In this document: positions 35,364 through 45,129 of the stretch, piece by piece
Position numbering within the stretch: the first letter of the stretch is position 1
How the letters are laid out: each line of letters opens with the position of its first letter
Assembly (NCBI RefSeq): GCF_013149275.1
Contig: NZ_JABGNA010000005.1
Coordinates: 310,001 to 374,000, forward strand
DNA: 64,000 nt
Direction: 5' to 3'
DNA from: Mucilaginibacter sp. SG564
Lineage (GTDB): Bacteria > Bacteroidota > Bacteroidia > Sphingobacteriales > Sphingobacteriaceae
Program-made: the position numbers and the translations under genes
The notes under the pieces: generated by a model
What the model was told of the DNA's origin: nothing
The model's database searches: none
What the model saw: the letters and a program-made list of their open reading frames with translations, nothing else

Positions 35364-36551
35364 TTAATTATTTAACGCTAACCTATTTTGTAACTCTGTT
35401 TTTGGCTGATCCGCAGCGGCAAAATGCAATTCCTTTCTTAAAGCATCGCTCAAATAAGGTTTTTGCCTTGACAGCCATGCCTGATACTCGGCCTCGGTAA
35501 CTACACGTACAACTTTTTGCATGTTGTAGTGACCACCACCGCATATTTTGTTGCAATAAACTAAGTATTCAAATTTAGGATCGTCAAGCTGGGTACGCAT
35601 TTGCGCGGTAGTAATAGTTGGGGTAAACTTAAAGAAAGTTGGTAATCCCGGAACCGCGTTAAGCTGAACTCTGAAGTGAGGCATGTAAACAGAGTGTATT
35701 ACGTCTAATGCCTGGATATTTAACCTGATCGATTTGTTTACAGGCAGGTACATGGTATCAACCTGCAAGTCATCAAAGCTGCTACGTTTCTTGAAGTTAA
35801 CCCCCAATTTGTTAGCCGCAGAAACCAATTTGAAATCTTTAGGACCTAACACACCATCTTTACCAGGGTAACGAAGTTCCCAAGCAAACTGATGGCCGGT
35901 GATGTCAATATTGATATCGCCTTTAGTATCAGTAGTATTCATTATTGTTTGCCAGGTAAAAAAGCCAAACACCACCAATATAGTTAAAACGATAGCAGGA
36001 GCTATTGTCCAAACTTTCTCGATAGTATTGTTATGCGGTAAGAAATGCGCACGGCGTTTGTCTGAATGCCTGTAATTAAATAAGAATGTAAACAACAATA
36101 TCTGGGTAATAAAAAACACGATCATGGTTAAAACCGTAGTGACGGTGAACATCTCATCAATTTTAACACCATGTTTAGAAGCAGCCTCTGGCAAGGTCAT
36201 GCTACCTTGTACCGTGAACGACCAGTAAGCACCGTATAAACCTGCTACCAGGAACACAAGGCAAACTACAGCCATTATCGTGTTCCATTTCATTCCTTTT
36301 TTACCTTGTATCTGAAGTGTAAGGTCGTATATCTTTAAAATTTTACCTATTACCGCTACGCCAAGACATACCAGGAAAAATAAAAGTAAGTAGTACGCAA
36401 CACCAGTCCAATCAACCTGGGGAGCATCAGCCTGCCCTCCGGTAGTTGCCGCTGCCTCTGTTTGCGCCATCAACAGGTTTGTGCCCAAAAGCATAAACGC
36501 TGTGACAAACGATAGTAATGTTTTAGAATTTATAAGTTTTCTGAATCCCAT
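35364..36551 (-). CDS. ctaC: Cytochrome c oxidase subunit II
   Basis: 395 residues with a signal-like first helix and two further helices, then the CuA domain. CuA ligands are in HSVYMPHFRV and CNKICGGGHYNM (C-x3-C-x3-H-x2-M). There is no CxxCH, so the fused cytochrome c of a true caa3 subunit II is absent. The frame is open to 36596, but the ATG at 36551 (MGFRKLINSK) fits the signal better. It sits between actF and ctaD, as in the oxidase-ACIII supercomplex loci of the phylum. Confidence 0.92.
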   Translation of the reverse strand: MGFRKLINSKTLLSFVTAFMLLGTNLLMAQTEAAATTGGQADAPQVDWTGVAYYLLLFFLVCLGVAVIGKILKIYDLTLQIQGKKGMKWNTIMAVVCLVFLVAGLYGAYWSFTVQGSMTLPEAASKHGVKIDEMFTVTTVLTMIVFFITQILLFTFLFNYRHSDKRRAHFLPHNNTIEKVWTIAPAIVLTILVVFGFFTWQTIMNTTDTKGDINIDITGHQFAWELRYPGKDGVLGPKDFKLVSAANKLGVNFKKRSSFDDLQVDTMYLPVNKSIRLNIQALDVIHSVYMPHFRVQLNAVPGLPTFFKFTPTITTAQMRTQLDDPKFEYLVYCNKICGGGHYNMQKVVRVVTEAEYQAWLSRQKPYLSDALRKELHFAAADQPKTELQNRLALNN

Positions 36552-36599
36552 TTTAATGTCAGTTTGGTATTCTGTATTTTGTTGCAAAAATAACAATTA

Positions 36600-37868
36600 T
36601 TATATGTGATGGTGAAGGCTCTCCTGCAGGAACGGATGTTTTTTAGGAATAAGCGATTTAAACTTGCTTAAAGCATTCAACATCAGGTAACTAAACAATC
36701 CTGCAAATCCTAAAGCAACACCAATTTCTATTGGAGTTATTTGTGACCACCATTCGCCATGCGCACCTATAGTACCAGGCATGATCATGATGAAATAATC
36801 TAACCAGTGACCTACGATCAAAATGATACAGGTAGCTTTCAATACGCTTGTTGCGCGTTTTGAATCCCGAGACATGATGATCAGTAACGGTGCCATAAAG
36901 TTCAGGATAATGGTTAACCAGAACCATGGTTTAAACTCAGGCTCCCATCTTCTCAGGAAGTAAACACTTTCTTCGGGGATGTTAGCATAGTAAATCAACA
37001 GGAATTGTGCAAACCATACATAAGTCCAGAATATCGAGAAGCCAAACATTAACTGGCCCAGGTTATGCAGGTGATCTTGTGTGATCCATTGCATGTAACC
37101 GCTCTTTCTTAACAAAATAATGGTTAAGGTAATGATTGATAAAGTACTTACCCACATGGCTGCAAAATTATACCAGCCAAACATGGTTGAAAACCAATGT
37201 GCCTCTAATGACATTACCACGTCAAAAGAAAATACAGGTTGAGTAAAACCAAAGATCACCAGGAATGCTGCCGAAATAGTAAAGCTCTTTTTATAGTAAA
37301 ATAAGCCGCCCAATTCATCTTCTGTATTGGAATATTTAGTTAATAAATAGCCAAATGTAGCATAGGCACCTAAAAACAGGAAAATACGGAACAGGAAGAA
37401 AGGCATGTTCAAAAATCCGGCTTTACCTGCCAAAACAGGATCGTAATTTTCACTGCCCTTAACGGTAACACCATTCAGGTGCCATAATTTATATAAATAA
37501 GGCGCTACTGCTTCTTTACCTTCACCAACTTCGGTATGGTGGGTTAAATTTAACCCGGCAAATATGATGATAAACAATATTGCCGCCGCTATGGGTAATA
37601 CCTTGGCAAATGCCTGTGGCACCCGTAACAAAGAAGCTGACCAGCCAGCTTGTGCTACATACTGCAGGGCACAGAAAAATACACCAGCCGTACAAACGCA
37701 GGCAAAGTAATAACCACACAGCAATAAGTTGGCAAATGTGCGTTCACCGTAACCGAATAAAAAACCACCGGCTATGGTTATTAAGCCAACAACTATGCCA
37801 ACTAAACTCCATGTTTTTGCCTTGCCGGTAAAAACAAATTGCTCGTCTAAACTATTATGAGTATTCAT
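36600..37868 (-). CDS. actF: Alternative complex III subunit ActF (quinol:cytochrome c oxidoreductase membrane subunit)
   Basis: 422 residues with about ten membrane helices, homologous to the NrfD/PsrC-like subunit ActC but lacking some quinone-site features in this family. Marks: LNLTHHTEVGEGKEAVAPYL and FDVVMSLEAHWFSTMFGWY. It helps anchor the complex and connect it to the oxidase. ActE ends 13 bases before its start. Confidence 0.88.
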   Translation of the reverse strand: MNTHNSLDEQFVFTGKAKTWSLVGIVVGLITIAGGFLFGYGERTFANLLLCGYYFACVCTAGVFFCALQYVAQAGWSASLLRVPQAFAKVLPIAAAILFIIIFAGLNLTHHTEVGEGKEAVAPYLYKLWHLNGVTVKGSENYDPVLAGKAGFLNMPFFLFRIFLFLGAYATFGYLLTKYSNTEDELGGLFYYKKSFTISAAFLVIFGFTQPVFSFDVVMSLEAHWFSTMFGWYNFAAMWVSTLSIITLTIILLRKSGYMQWITQDHLHNLGQLMFGFSIFWTYVWFAQFLLIYYANIPEESVYFLRRWEPEFKPWFWLTIILNFMAPLLIIMSRDSKRATSVLKATCIILIVGHWLDYFIMIMPGTIGAHGEWWSQITPIEIGVALGFAGLFSYLMLNALSKFKSLIPKKHPFLQESLHHHI

Positions 37869-37881
37869 TCAGTTCTAATTC

Positions 37882-38457
37882 TTATAAAGTTTGTAAATGG
37901 TGAACATACATGATCACTTTCCAGCGTTCTTCAGGGGCCAGCTGTGAAGCGTATGAACCCATTGCATTTACACCGTAAGTAATGGTATGGTATATTTTAC
38001 CGTCTGTTAAGTCTTTCATGGCACCACCACGTGATGACTGGCCTTTTGAATATGATGGCGGCGGCGGATATCCGTGTTGTGTTACCAAACCATCACCCTG
38101 ACCATTTTCACCATGGCATGGAGAGCAAAAGTGTAAAAACAAGATCTTTCCTTCTTTATAGTTTGCCTGGGTTTGAGCCAGTACACTTTTTACCTCAACG
38201 CTTGCCAGTTCATATCCATCTTTTGTATTTGGATAATCAAACTTGGTAAAGCCTACCGGGATAGTTCCGGCTGGTGGTACCTGCGCGGTTTTTCCATCCT
38301 TAAAATTCGGGTTCTTTTGATCCGGATCGTACGCGATATGCTCGTACATATTAGGCGCGTACTCCCATCCGGTACTCCTTTTATCTTTGCACGACGTTAC
38401 TACAATCGAAGCAGCGATAATGATAACTATTGTTCCTAATATTCTAAATTTATTCAT
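37882..38457 (-). CDS. actE: Alternative complex III subunit ActE (monoheme cytochrome c lipoprotein)
   Basis: 191 residues with a lipoprotein signal (IIIAASIVVTS then Cys) and one heme-binding CxxCH in FCSPCHGENGQGDGL. It likely carries electrons from ActA to the oxidase. The ATG at 38457 (MNKFRILGT) lies inside the last eight bases of actD, so translation is coupled; earlier in-frame ATG codons would spoil the lipoprotein signal. Confidence 0.9.
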   Translation of the reverse strand: MNKFRILGTIVIIIAASIVVTSCKDKRSTGWEYAPNMYEHIAYDPDQKNPNFKDGKTAQVPPAGTIPVGFTKFDYPNTKDGYELASVEVKSVLAQTQANYKEGKILFLHFCSPCHGENGQGDGLVTQHGYPPPPSYSKGQSSRGGAMKDLTDGKIYHTITYGVNAMGSYASQLAPEERWKVIMYVHHLQTL

Positions 38458-38986
38458 AGCTAACATATTTTCTGTCGTTATGCTTAACTTCACTTGCCCC
38501 TGCTTCTTTTAATATTGTGTTGATATCTTCGTGTGGTATATTTCCTTTTGCATCAATGGCGATCACAAACTTATCGTTAGTCGCTCTCAGGTCCATTACT
38601 CTTGGTGCACGGCCCGGGAAAAGGTGCGTAGCGAAAAAGAAAGTAAATGCCATACCGTATGACGCATATAATACCGTCCACTCAAAGGTTACCGGGATAA
38701 AATCGGGAATGGCAAAAAAGTTTTTACCGCCGATGTCCATTGGCCAGTCATGTACCAGGAAGTAATAAACCAGTGTAAAAATGGTTGTACCACCCATACA
38801 GCCGAACATGAAGGCCGCGTATCCTAATCTGGAGTCCTTGATACCCAGTTTAGCGTCGATACCGTGGATAGGCATTGGCGTGTAAACATCGTAAATAGGG
38901 ACACTATTTTTTTGTAGGTTGTCAATCCCGTGCATCAGATCATCGGGATCATCAAAAATGCCTAATATATATTTGGTGCTACTCAT
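38450..38986 (-). CDS. actD: Alternative complex III subunit ActD (DUF3341)
   Basis: 178 residues with two membrane helices and the DUF3341 pattern GIFDDPDDLMHGIDNLQK, VYTPMPIHGID and a C-terminal cytoplasmic domain. A structural subunit of the complex. Six bases separate it from actC. Confidence 0.9.
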   Translation of the reverse strand: MSSTKYILGIFDDPDDLMHGIDNLQKNSVPIYDVYTPMPIHGIDAKLGIKDSRLGYAAFMFGCMGGTTIFTLVYYFLVHDWPMDIGGKNFFAIPDFIPVTFEWTVLYASYGMAFTFFFATHLFPGRAPRVMDLRATNDKFVIAIDAKGNIPHEDINTILKEAGASEVKHNDRKYVSYE

Positions 38987-38992
38987 CGGTTA

Positions 38993-40465
38993 TTATGCTT
39001 TTTCGTATTCAGATTGGTCAACACTATCAAATTTGATCAAATTCGCTTTATAGAACTCTACGTGAGATGGATCAAGGTGCCCTTCGGCAATTTGTTTCTT
39101 CTTAGCCTGCTCACTCGCGCTCTTCAACAGTAATTTCACTTCGGCAATCGCTACAGAAGGCATTACCCTGATGAACAACAGGAACATGGTAAAGAATATA
39201 CCGATAGATCCAACAAACACACCTACATCTATCCAGGTTGGGTAAAACATAGCCCAGCTTGATGGAATGTAATCGCGGTGTAAGGAAACAACGATGATCA
39301 CGAAACGCTCAAACCACATACCTATATTTACAATGATAGATAGTACCCATGAAATTGGAATGTTGGTTCTAACTTTTTTCGACCACATCATCTGGGTCAT
39401 CAATACGTTACAGCCATACATCATACAGGCAGCCCACCAGTACGGACCGATAAACCTGTTTAAGAAAGTATACTGCTCATACTCGCCACCAGAATAGTAA
39501 GCGATAAAGAACTCTGTGATGTATGCTACACCTACTACCGAACCTGTTACCAGGATGATCTTGTTCATCGATTCGATGTGGAACATGGTAATATAGTTTT
39601 CCAGACCTAATACTTTACGGGTTACCAGCAACAGGGTTTGCACCATGGCGAAACCTGAGAAGATAGCTCCCGCAACGAAATAAGGAGGGAAAATGGTTGT
39701 ATGCCATCCCGGTTCAAGGGATGTGGCAAAGTCCATAGATACAATGGTGTGTACCGAAAGTACCAGCGGTGTTGATAAACCTGCCAATATCAATGAAACG
39801 GTTTCAAAACGCTGCCAGGTTTTAACTGAGCCTGTCCAACCGAATGATGCTACCGAATAAATACGGCGGCGTAAGCCTGTAGCACGGTCACGGATTGAAG
39901 CCATATCTGGTAATAAACCAGTGTACCAGAATACCAGTGAAACCGAGAAGTAAGTTGATATCGCGAATACGTCCCAGATAAGCGGTGAGTTAAAGTTAAC
40001 CCATAATGAGCCATACTGGTTTGGTAAAGGCAATGAGTATACAGCCATCCACGGGCGACCCATGTGAGCGCCGATATAGGTGGCCGCGCAAATTACCGCG
40101 AAGATGGTCATCGCCTCGGCCGAGCGGTTAATGGAGTTACGCCAGTTTTGACGGAACAGTAACAATACAGCCGAGATTAGCGTACCAGCGTGACCGATAC
40201 CTACCCACCATACGAAACCGGTGATATCCCATGCCCATCCTACTGTTTTGTTTAAGCCCCATGATCCGATACCGTACCAGAAGGTGTAGCTGATGGAGAA
40301 TACCCAAAGTAATGCTCCTAATGAGGCTACGGTAAAACCGATCCACCAAGCCTTACTCGGCATATTTTCTACGGGACGTAATATATCGTCAGTGATCTGA
40401 CCATAGGTAATATCCTTACCCGTTATTAACGGTTCCCTTATTATTGATTCACTATGAGATGCCAT
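38993..40465 (-). CDS. actC: Alternative complex III subunit ActC (NrfD-like, quinol site)
   Basis: 490 residues with about ten helices of the NrfD/PsrC type. HAGTLISAVLLLFRQNWR and HTIVSMDFATSLEPGWH carry residues of the menaquinol site. Electrons from quinol oxidation here pass to the ActB iron-sulfur clusters. Starts 25 bases after actB. Confidence 0.93.
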   Translation of the reverse strand: MASHSESIIREPLITGKDITYGQITDDILRPVENMPSKAWWIGFTVASLGALLWVFSISYTFWYGIGSWGLNKTVGWAWDITGFVWWVGIGHAGTLISAVLLLFRQNWRNSINRSAEAMTIFAVICAATYIGAHMGRPWMAVYSLPLPNQYGSLWVNFNSPLIWDVFAISTYFSVSLVFWYTGLLPDMASIRDRATGLRRRIYSVASFGWTGSVKTWQRFETVSLILAGLSTPLVLSVHTIVSMDFATSLEPGWHTTIFPPYFVAGAIFSGFAMVQTLLLVTRKVLGLENYITMFHIESMNKIILVTGSVVGVAYITEFFIAYYSGGEYEQYTFLNRFIGPYWWAACMMYGCNVLMTQMMWSKKVRTNIPISWVLSIIVNIGMWFERFVIIVVSLHRDYIPSSWAMFYPTWIDVGVFVGSIGIFFTMFLLFIRVMPSVAIAEVKLLLKSASEQAKKKQIAEGHLDPSHVEFYKANLIKFDSVDQSEYEKA

Positions 40466-40490
40466 ATTTTAATCTCTGTATATAAAAATT

Positions 40491-43400
40491 TTAAGCCTCT
40501 AATTCAACTGCGTTTCTAACTTTAACCTGGTAACCGATACCTGGTTGTACGTTTAATTCTTCAAGCACATAGTAAGTTCTTTCGCTCTTCAATGCTTTTG
40601 AAACTTCGGAATTAGGATCGTTCCTGTTACCGAAAACGATAGCGTTTGCAGAACATGTTTGCTGACAAGCCATTTTGATCTCGCCATCTTTCAATGGGCG
40701 TTTTTCAATTTTAGCTTTCAGTTTACCAGCTTGTATACGTTGTACGCACATAGAGCATTTTTCCATTACACCGCGGAAACGGGTAACAACATCCGGGTTT
40801 AATACCAGTTGCGTATGCTCATTGTTCAGGTAGTTATCAAAACGTGAATCGTTCCAGTAGTTGAACCAGTTAAAGCGGCGTACTTTGTATGGGCAGTTAT
40901 TTGCGCAATAACGGGTACCTACACAACGGTTGTAAGCCATCTGGTTTAAACCTTCTGATGAGTGAACGGTTGCCAATACCGGGCAAACTGTTTCGCACGG
41001 AGCGTGATCACAGTGCTGGCAAAGCATTGGCTGATGCACTACAGTTACATTATCAAAGGCATCATCCTTTAATTTATCTATTTCGTACTCTTCGGTAATG
41101 CTTTCACCTTTTTCTTCGTAGCTATAGTAACGGTCGATACGGATCCAGTGCATTTCACGACGGCGGCGAACCTCGTCTTTACCAACAACCGGGATATTGT
41201 TCTCGGCGTTACAAGCTACCACACAGGCACCGCAACCAGTACAAGCGTTAAGGTCGATAGCCATAACCCAGTCATAAACCGGACGGTCGTGGCTTGGCAC
41301 ATCCCATAAGCTTTCCTCGTCGTAGTTCTTATGGCCTTTTTCGTTCCCGCTGTGTACAGCAGGGTTCTTTTTGTATTCGGTAAACTTAGCTTCGCGAATT
41401 ACACTACGACCTTCGTAAGAGTGGTGCGTTTGTGTTTGAGCAAGCGGCGCTTTTATTGATGTTACTTCAAAAGCAGTAACGGTAGCAGTAGTTTGGAAAG
41501 TTCCGTTACGGAAGCTGTAGAAAGGGAACGCGTTTTTACCCACGTTATCACCTACCGGACCAGCATTTGTACGGCCGTAACCAACCGCTATAGATATAGT
41601 ACCTTGTGCCTGGCCTGGCTGTGCCAATACTGGCAAGCTAACAGTGTAACCATTGGCGGTTACTTTAACTACATCACCTTCGCTTAATTTTAATTTTTTG
41701 ATATCTGCAACAGAAACAGCCACAAAGTTATCCCAGGTAACTTTCGAAACCGGATCTGGCAATTCCTGTAACCATGGGTTGTTGGCACGCTTACCATCAC
41801 CTATAGCAGGCGACTGATAAACCTGTAATTCAAACTTGCCATCACCAGCTGCAATGGAAGCGCTGTGTGTAAGGATAGTTTGTGCTACTGCGTTCAGGTC
41901 GCGGTTAAAGGTGTAAGTACCCGCGGTATTCGGTGTAGCTTTGATCATACCGGTTTGCAACAGGGTTTCCCAACCTTTCTGGCCAGATAAACCGCCTTTT
42001 GCCAACAGGCTTTCGTTCCAGGTGTTGCGAACGAATGTATAGTAATCTTTAACGGGGTTTTCTGCCCATACCAATAAGCTATGCTCGGCCTGGCGGGTAT
42101 TATACACCGGGTTAATGGTTGGCTGTATAACAGTATAGTAACCTTCAACCGCGTTAGCATCACCCCATGACTCCAGGTAATGGTGGTTTGGTGCTATTAC
42201 GTTTGATAATAAAGCTGTTTCGTCATCATGATCGGCAAAAGATACTTTCAGGCGTGCTTTAGCCAGCGCATCTGTAAATTCTTTTGCTTTGAAGTAATCG
42301 TAAGCAGGGTTAACGTTCAGGAATAATACACCTGCCACATCACCACGACTTAATTCATTTACAAACTCAACAAACTCAGCATCGTTACCGGCATATTGTT
42401 TTGATGGATTGTCCAGATCGATAGTAGTACCGTAGCTGCCCAGCAGGGAGTTGATAGCATTTACCAGAACCTGTGTTGCTACATCATTTGAACCTGCTAC
42501 TACTAAAGCTTTTCCTTTAGCGGCAACCAATTCTTTAGCGGCAATAGTGATAGCATTTTCTGCTGCTTTGCTGCTTAATTTTTTAGAGCCAGGTAAAGTA
42601 GTACCAGAAATAGCATTGTATAAGTTGATGATAGCGATACCTTCTTCTGATGGTTTGATCGCTAAACGGTTATCAGCATTGGTACCTGTAAGGCTCATGC
42701 CGCTTTCAAACTGGATGTGACGTGACATCTTTTTGCTTTCAAGCGATTTGTTGTTACGGTTTGATACGTACTGACGGGTAAACTCTTCGCCAGAGATCCA
42801 GGTTCCCAGGAAATCTGCACCGAAGCTTACAATTACGTCTGCTTTGTCAAAATTGTAGTGAGGTATTACGGCTTTACCAAAGCTGTTTTGGTTAGCTTGT
42901 ATAATACCGGTATAAGATACTGCATCATAAGTAACATGTTTAGCAGTTGGGTATTGCTTAATAAATTCAGCAATTACGGCTAAGGTAGACGGGCTGTTGA
43001 TGCTTGAGGTCACCAAACGGATGTTTTTACCAGCAGCTTTAATAGCGGCCAATTCTTTGATCACAAAAGCATCGATCTCAGACCAACCGGCTTCGCTGCC
43101 TTTTAGTTTAGGATCTTTTAAACGGTTTACATCATACAGATCAAGAACTGATGCTTGAGCCTGTGCACTTAAACCACCTTTTGAAAACAGATCATTAGGG
43201 TTACCTTCTACTTTAATAGGGCGACCTTCACGTGTTTTAACCAAAATGGCCTGTCCTTCGTAACTTGAAGAATAGTAGTTGGCCACACCAGGTGTAACCT
43301 CTTCAGGCTTAATCAGGTAAGGAATTGATTTATGTACAGGTACACGCTGACAAGCTGCCAGGGTAACCGCGCCTACACCAAACCCAAGCGCTTTCAAAAA

Positions 43401-43553
43401 GTCGCGACGAGGGGTTTTAGCAGATAAACCATCTCCGCTGAGCACATCCTCAATAGGAATAGGCTCGGCAAATTCGTTTTTATTTTTCTCAACAAATTCT
43501 GGTGTTCTGTTTAGTTCTTCTAAACCTTTCCAGTATTTTTTTTTGCTGTCCAT
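40491..43553 (-). CDS. actB: Alternative complex III subunit ActB (iron-sulfur, molybdopterin-like)
   Basis: 1020 residues. A Tat-like signal (TPRRDFLKALGFG...AAC) leads into a molybdopterin-oxidoreductase fold without cofactor-binding Cys (B1 domain, about 60-740), then a ferredoxin-like B2 domain. The cluster cysteines are CTGCGACVVAC, CQHCDHAPCETVCP, CVGTRYCANNCP and CSMCVQ with CQQTC, enough for three [4Fe-4S] and one [3Fe-4S] cluster. It transfers electrons from ActC to the ActA hemes. This name is often given as TAT-variant-translocated molybdopterin oxidoreductase although no molybdenum is bound. Confidence 0.94.
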   Translation of the reverse strand: MDSKKKYWKGLEELNRTPEFVEKNKNEFAEPIPIEDVLSGDGLSAKTPRRDFLKALGFGVGAVTLAACQRVPVHKSIPYLIKPEEVTPGVANYYSSSYEGQAILVKTREGRPIKVEGNPNDLFSKGGLSAQAQASVLDLYDVNRLKDPKLKGSEAGWSEIDAFVIKELAAIKAAGKNIRLVTSSINSPSTLAVIAEFIKQYPTAKHVTYDAVSYTGIIQANQNSFGKAVIPHYNFDKADVIVSFGADFLGTWISGEEFTRQYVSNRNNKSLESKKMSRHIQFESGMSLTGTNADNRLAIKPSEEGIAIINLYNAISGTTLPGSKKLSSKAAENAITIAAKELVAAKGKALVVAGSNDVATQVLVNAINSLLGSYGTTIDLDNPSKQYAGNDAEFVEFVNELSRGDVAGVLFLNVNPAYDYFKAKEFTDALAKARLKVSFADHDDETALLSNVIAPNHHYLESWGDANAVEGYYTVIQPTINPVYNTRQAEHSLLVWAENPVKDYYTFVRNTWNESLLAKGGLSGQKGWETLLQTGMIKATPNTAGTYTFNRDLNAVAQTILTHSASIAAGDGKFELQVYQSPAIGDGKRANNPWLQELPDPVSKVTWDNFVAVSVADIKKLKLSEGDVVKVTANGYTVSLPVLAQPGQAQGTISIAVGYGRTNAGPVGDNVGKNAFPFYSFRNGTFQTTATVTAFEVTSIKAPLAQTQTHHSYEGRSVIREAKFTEYKKNPAVHSGNEKGHKNYDEESLWDVPSHDRPVYDWVMAIDLNACTGCGACVVACNAENNIPVVGKDEVRRRREMHWIRIDRYYSYEEKGESITEEYEIDKLKDDAFDNVTVVHQPMLCQHCDHAPCETVCPVLATVHSSEGLNQMAYNRCVGTRYCANNCPYKVRRFNWFNYWNDSRFDNYLNNEHTQLVLNPDVVTRFRGVMEKCSMCVQRIQAGKLKAKIEKRPLKDGEIKMACQQTCSANAIVFGNRNDPNSEVSKALKSERTYYVLEELNVQPGIGYQVKVRNAVELEA

Positions 43554-43591
43554 TTAAGTTATATAAACTGTAATGCTAAAATTCTTATTTA

Positions 43592-44875
43592 TTAATAGTG
43601 GCACTTGCCGCACTCGATACCGCCTAACACCGCGGCTGTAACTTTCTCGCCCTTCTTGATCTTATCGTGAGCAGCAAGTATGCTATCGTAGTAAGCGTTT
43701 CCTTTACCGTTAACTTCGGTACGTTTGTGGCACTGGATACACCATTTCATAGTTAATGGTGAATACTGGTAAACCTCTTTCATAGTCTGAACCGGACCAT
43801 GGCAGGTTTGGCATTTGATGCCGCCAACTTTTACGTGCTGTGAGTGGTTAAAGTAAGCCAGGTCAGGCAGGTTGTGAACGCGTATCCATTGGATAGGTTT
43901 AGCTGCGGTGCTGTCATACTTTTGCGTTTTAGGATCGTAACCCAAAGCATCGTATATTTTGTGTATCTCCGGCGACTCGGTTTTAACAACCTTGTGGCAG
44001 TTCATACAAACGTTAAGCGAAGGAATAGAAGCGTTCTTTGATTTGTAAGCACCAGAGTGGCAATACTGACAATCAATTTTCATAGTACCAGCGTGCAACT
44101 CATGTGAGTATTTGATAGGCTGTACCGGCTGGTAACCTGTGTGCACGTTAGTGTTCCACAAGGTAGTCCAACCCCAGCTGCCCATAGCAATGGTACCGCA
44201 AAGGATAATAAAGAATACCAGTTTCTTATTTTTCAGGATCCTTTTGATCAGGTCTTTTTTCTTAGCCTCAGCTACTTCTTCGGCAGTTGGCTCAGCTTCC
44301 GCGTCAATTACAACACCTTTACCTTTTAACAGCAGGCGCTCTAAAGTAGCCACTACCCTGTTTAATACCAGTATTACTATAAAGGCTATAATAATAACAG
44401 CTACCAAACCCCAGATAACCATACTGCTCGGACCAGTTTCAGCTGCGGCAGTTTTGCCATCGCCAGCACCTGCCTTAGGAGCAGATTGTATAGTTTTCCA
44501 TTCGGTACGCACATAGTCTATAACGTTAGTTACATCAGCATCAGAAAGTTCGGTAAATACCGTCATCCCTGCCTGGTTAAACTTGTTATAGATCGCTAAC
44601 GCTTTAGGGTTTTTAGCAGCAATAAGAGCCTGGTTGTTCTGGATCCACTGGATCAGATACTTATCATCAGTTTCTTCGGTAAGCTGCGGACCCAGCGCCG
44701 GGCCGATTAATTGCTGATCGATCTTATGACAGGCTGTACATTTGGACTTGAAGATGGCTTCGCCTTTAGCCGGATCGGCCTGAGCGTAAGCATTTGAAAA
44801 ACCCCAAAAAGCAAACCCGGCAATAATTAGAACCGACCTTGAGAATTGTTTAAAAATCAATGAGAAATTTCTCAT
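43592..44875 (-). CDS. actA: Alternative complex III subunit ActA (multiheme cytochrome c)
   Basis: 427 residues. A signal peptide is followed by a monoheme domain (CTACHK, C46), a helix near residues 150-175, a second helix, and then a block with CQYCHS, CMNCHK, CQTCHG, CIQCHK and CGKCHY. That gives six CxxCH motifs: five as in classical ActA plus the N-terminal monoheme domain. It collects electrons from ActB. It is the first gene of the respiratory block, with a promoter and an 80-base leader upstream. Confidence 0.92.
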   Translation of the reverse strand: MRNFSLIFKQFSRSVLIIAGFAFWGFSNAYAQADPAKGEAIFKSKCTACHKIDQQLIGPALGPQLTEETDDKYLIQWIQNNQALIAAKNPKALAIYNKFNQAGMTVFTELSDADVTNVIDYVRTEWKTIQSAPKAGAGDGKTAAAETGPSSMVIWGLVAVIIIAFIVILVLNRVVATLERLLLKGKGVVIDAEAEPTAEEVAEAKKKDLIKRILKNKKLVFFIILCGTIAMGSWGWTTLWNTNVHTGYQPVQPIKYSHELHAGTMKIDCQYCHSGAYKSKNASIPSLNVCMNCHKVVKTESPEIHKIYDALGYDPKTQKYDSTAAKPIQWIRVHNLPDLAYFNHSQHVKVGGIKCQTCHGPVQTMKEVYQYSPLTMKWCIQCHKRTEVNGKGNAYYDSILAAHDKIKKGEKVTAAVLGGIECGKCHY

Positions 44876-44958
44876 AAAGTGTATTTATGCTAAATAATTT
44901 TTATATTAATGTTTGAAACCGCTGTAAAGATGTACGCTCCATCTCATTATTTCAGGCA

Positions 44959-44966
44959 CAAAAGTA
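44959..44966 (-). promoter_or_regulatory. Putative promoter of the respiratory block
   Basis: On the minus strand TACTTTTG (TAnnTTTG), about 84 bases before the actA ATG. It probably drives actA-F and at least ctaC and ctaD. No -33 box is obvious. Confidence 0.5.
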
Positions 44967-45036
44967 AAATTTATTACAGTATCGCTGACACATAAATGAC
45001 AGTAACCTATAATTTATAATCGTTCTAAATAACTAC

Positions 45037-45070
45037 AAAAAGCCTTTTAAACAACGCAGGGGGGCTTTTT
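45037..45070 (-). terminator. Terminator after the deoxyhypusine-synthase-like gene
   Basis: Inverted repeat AAAAAGCC / GGCTTTTT around an 18-base loop; on the minus strand it ends in GGCTTTTT. It separates the gene from the act promoter. Confidence 0.6.
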
Positions 45071-45075
45071 GGCCA

Positions 45076-45109
45076 GCGATGCGATTTTTGAAACCCTAAA
45101 TTGCATCGC
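45076..45109. other. Hairpin between the terminator and the DHS-like gene
   Basis: GCGATGCGATTT pairs with AAATTGCATCGC over twelve positions with one G:T; loop about 10 bases. No T-run follows on either strand, so it is not itself a terminator. Confidence 0.45.
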
Positions 45110-45129
45110 CGGCATATTTGAATTTTAAA

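Noticed and set aside
40491..43553. ActB as a true molybdenum enzyme
   Set aside because: The cofactor-binding cysteine region is missing and the gene sits in an act cluster, so no molybdenum site is expected.
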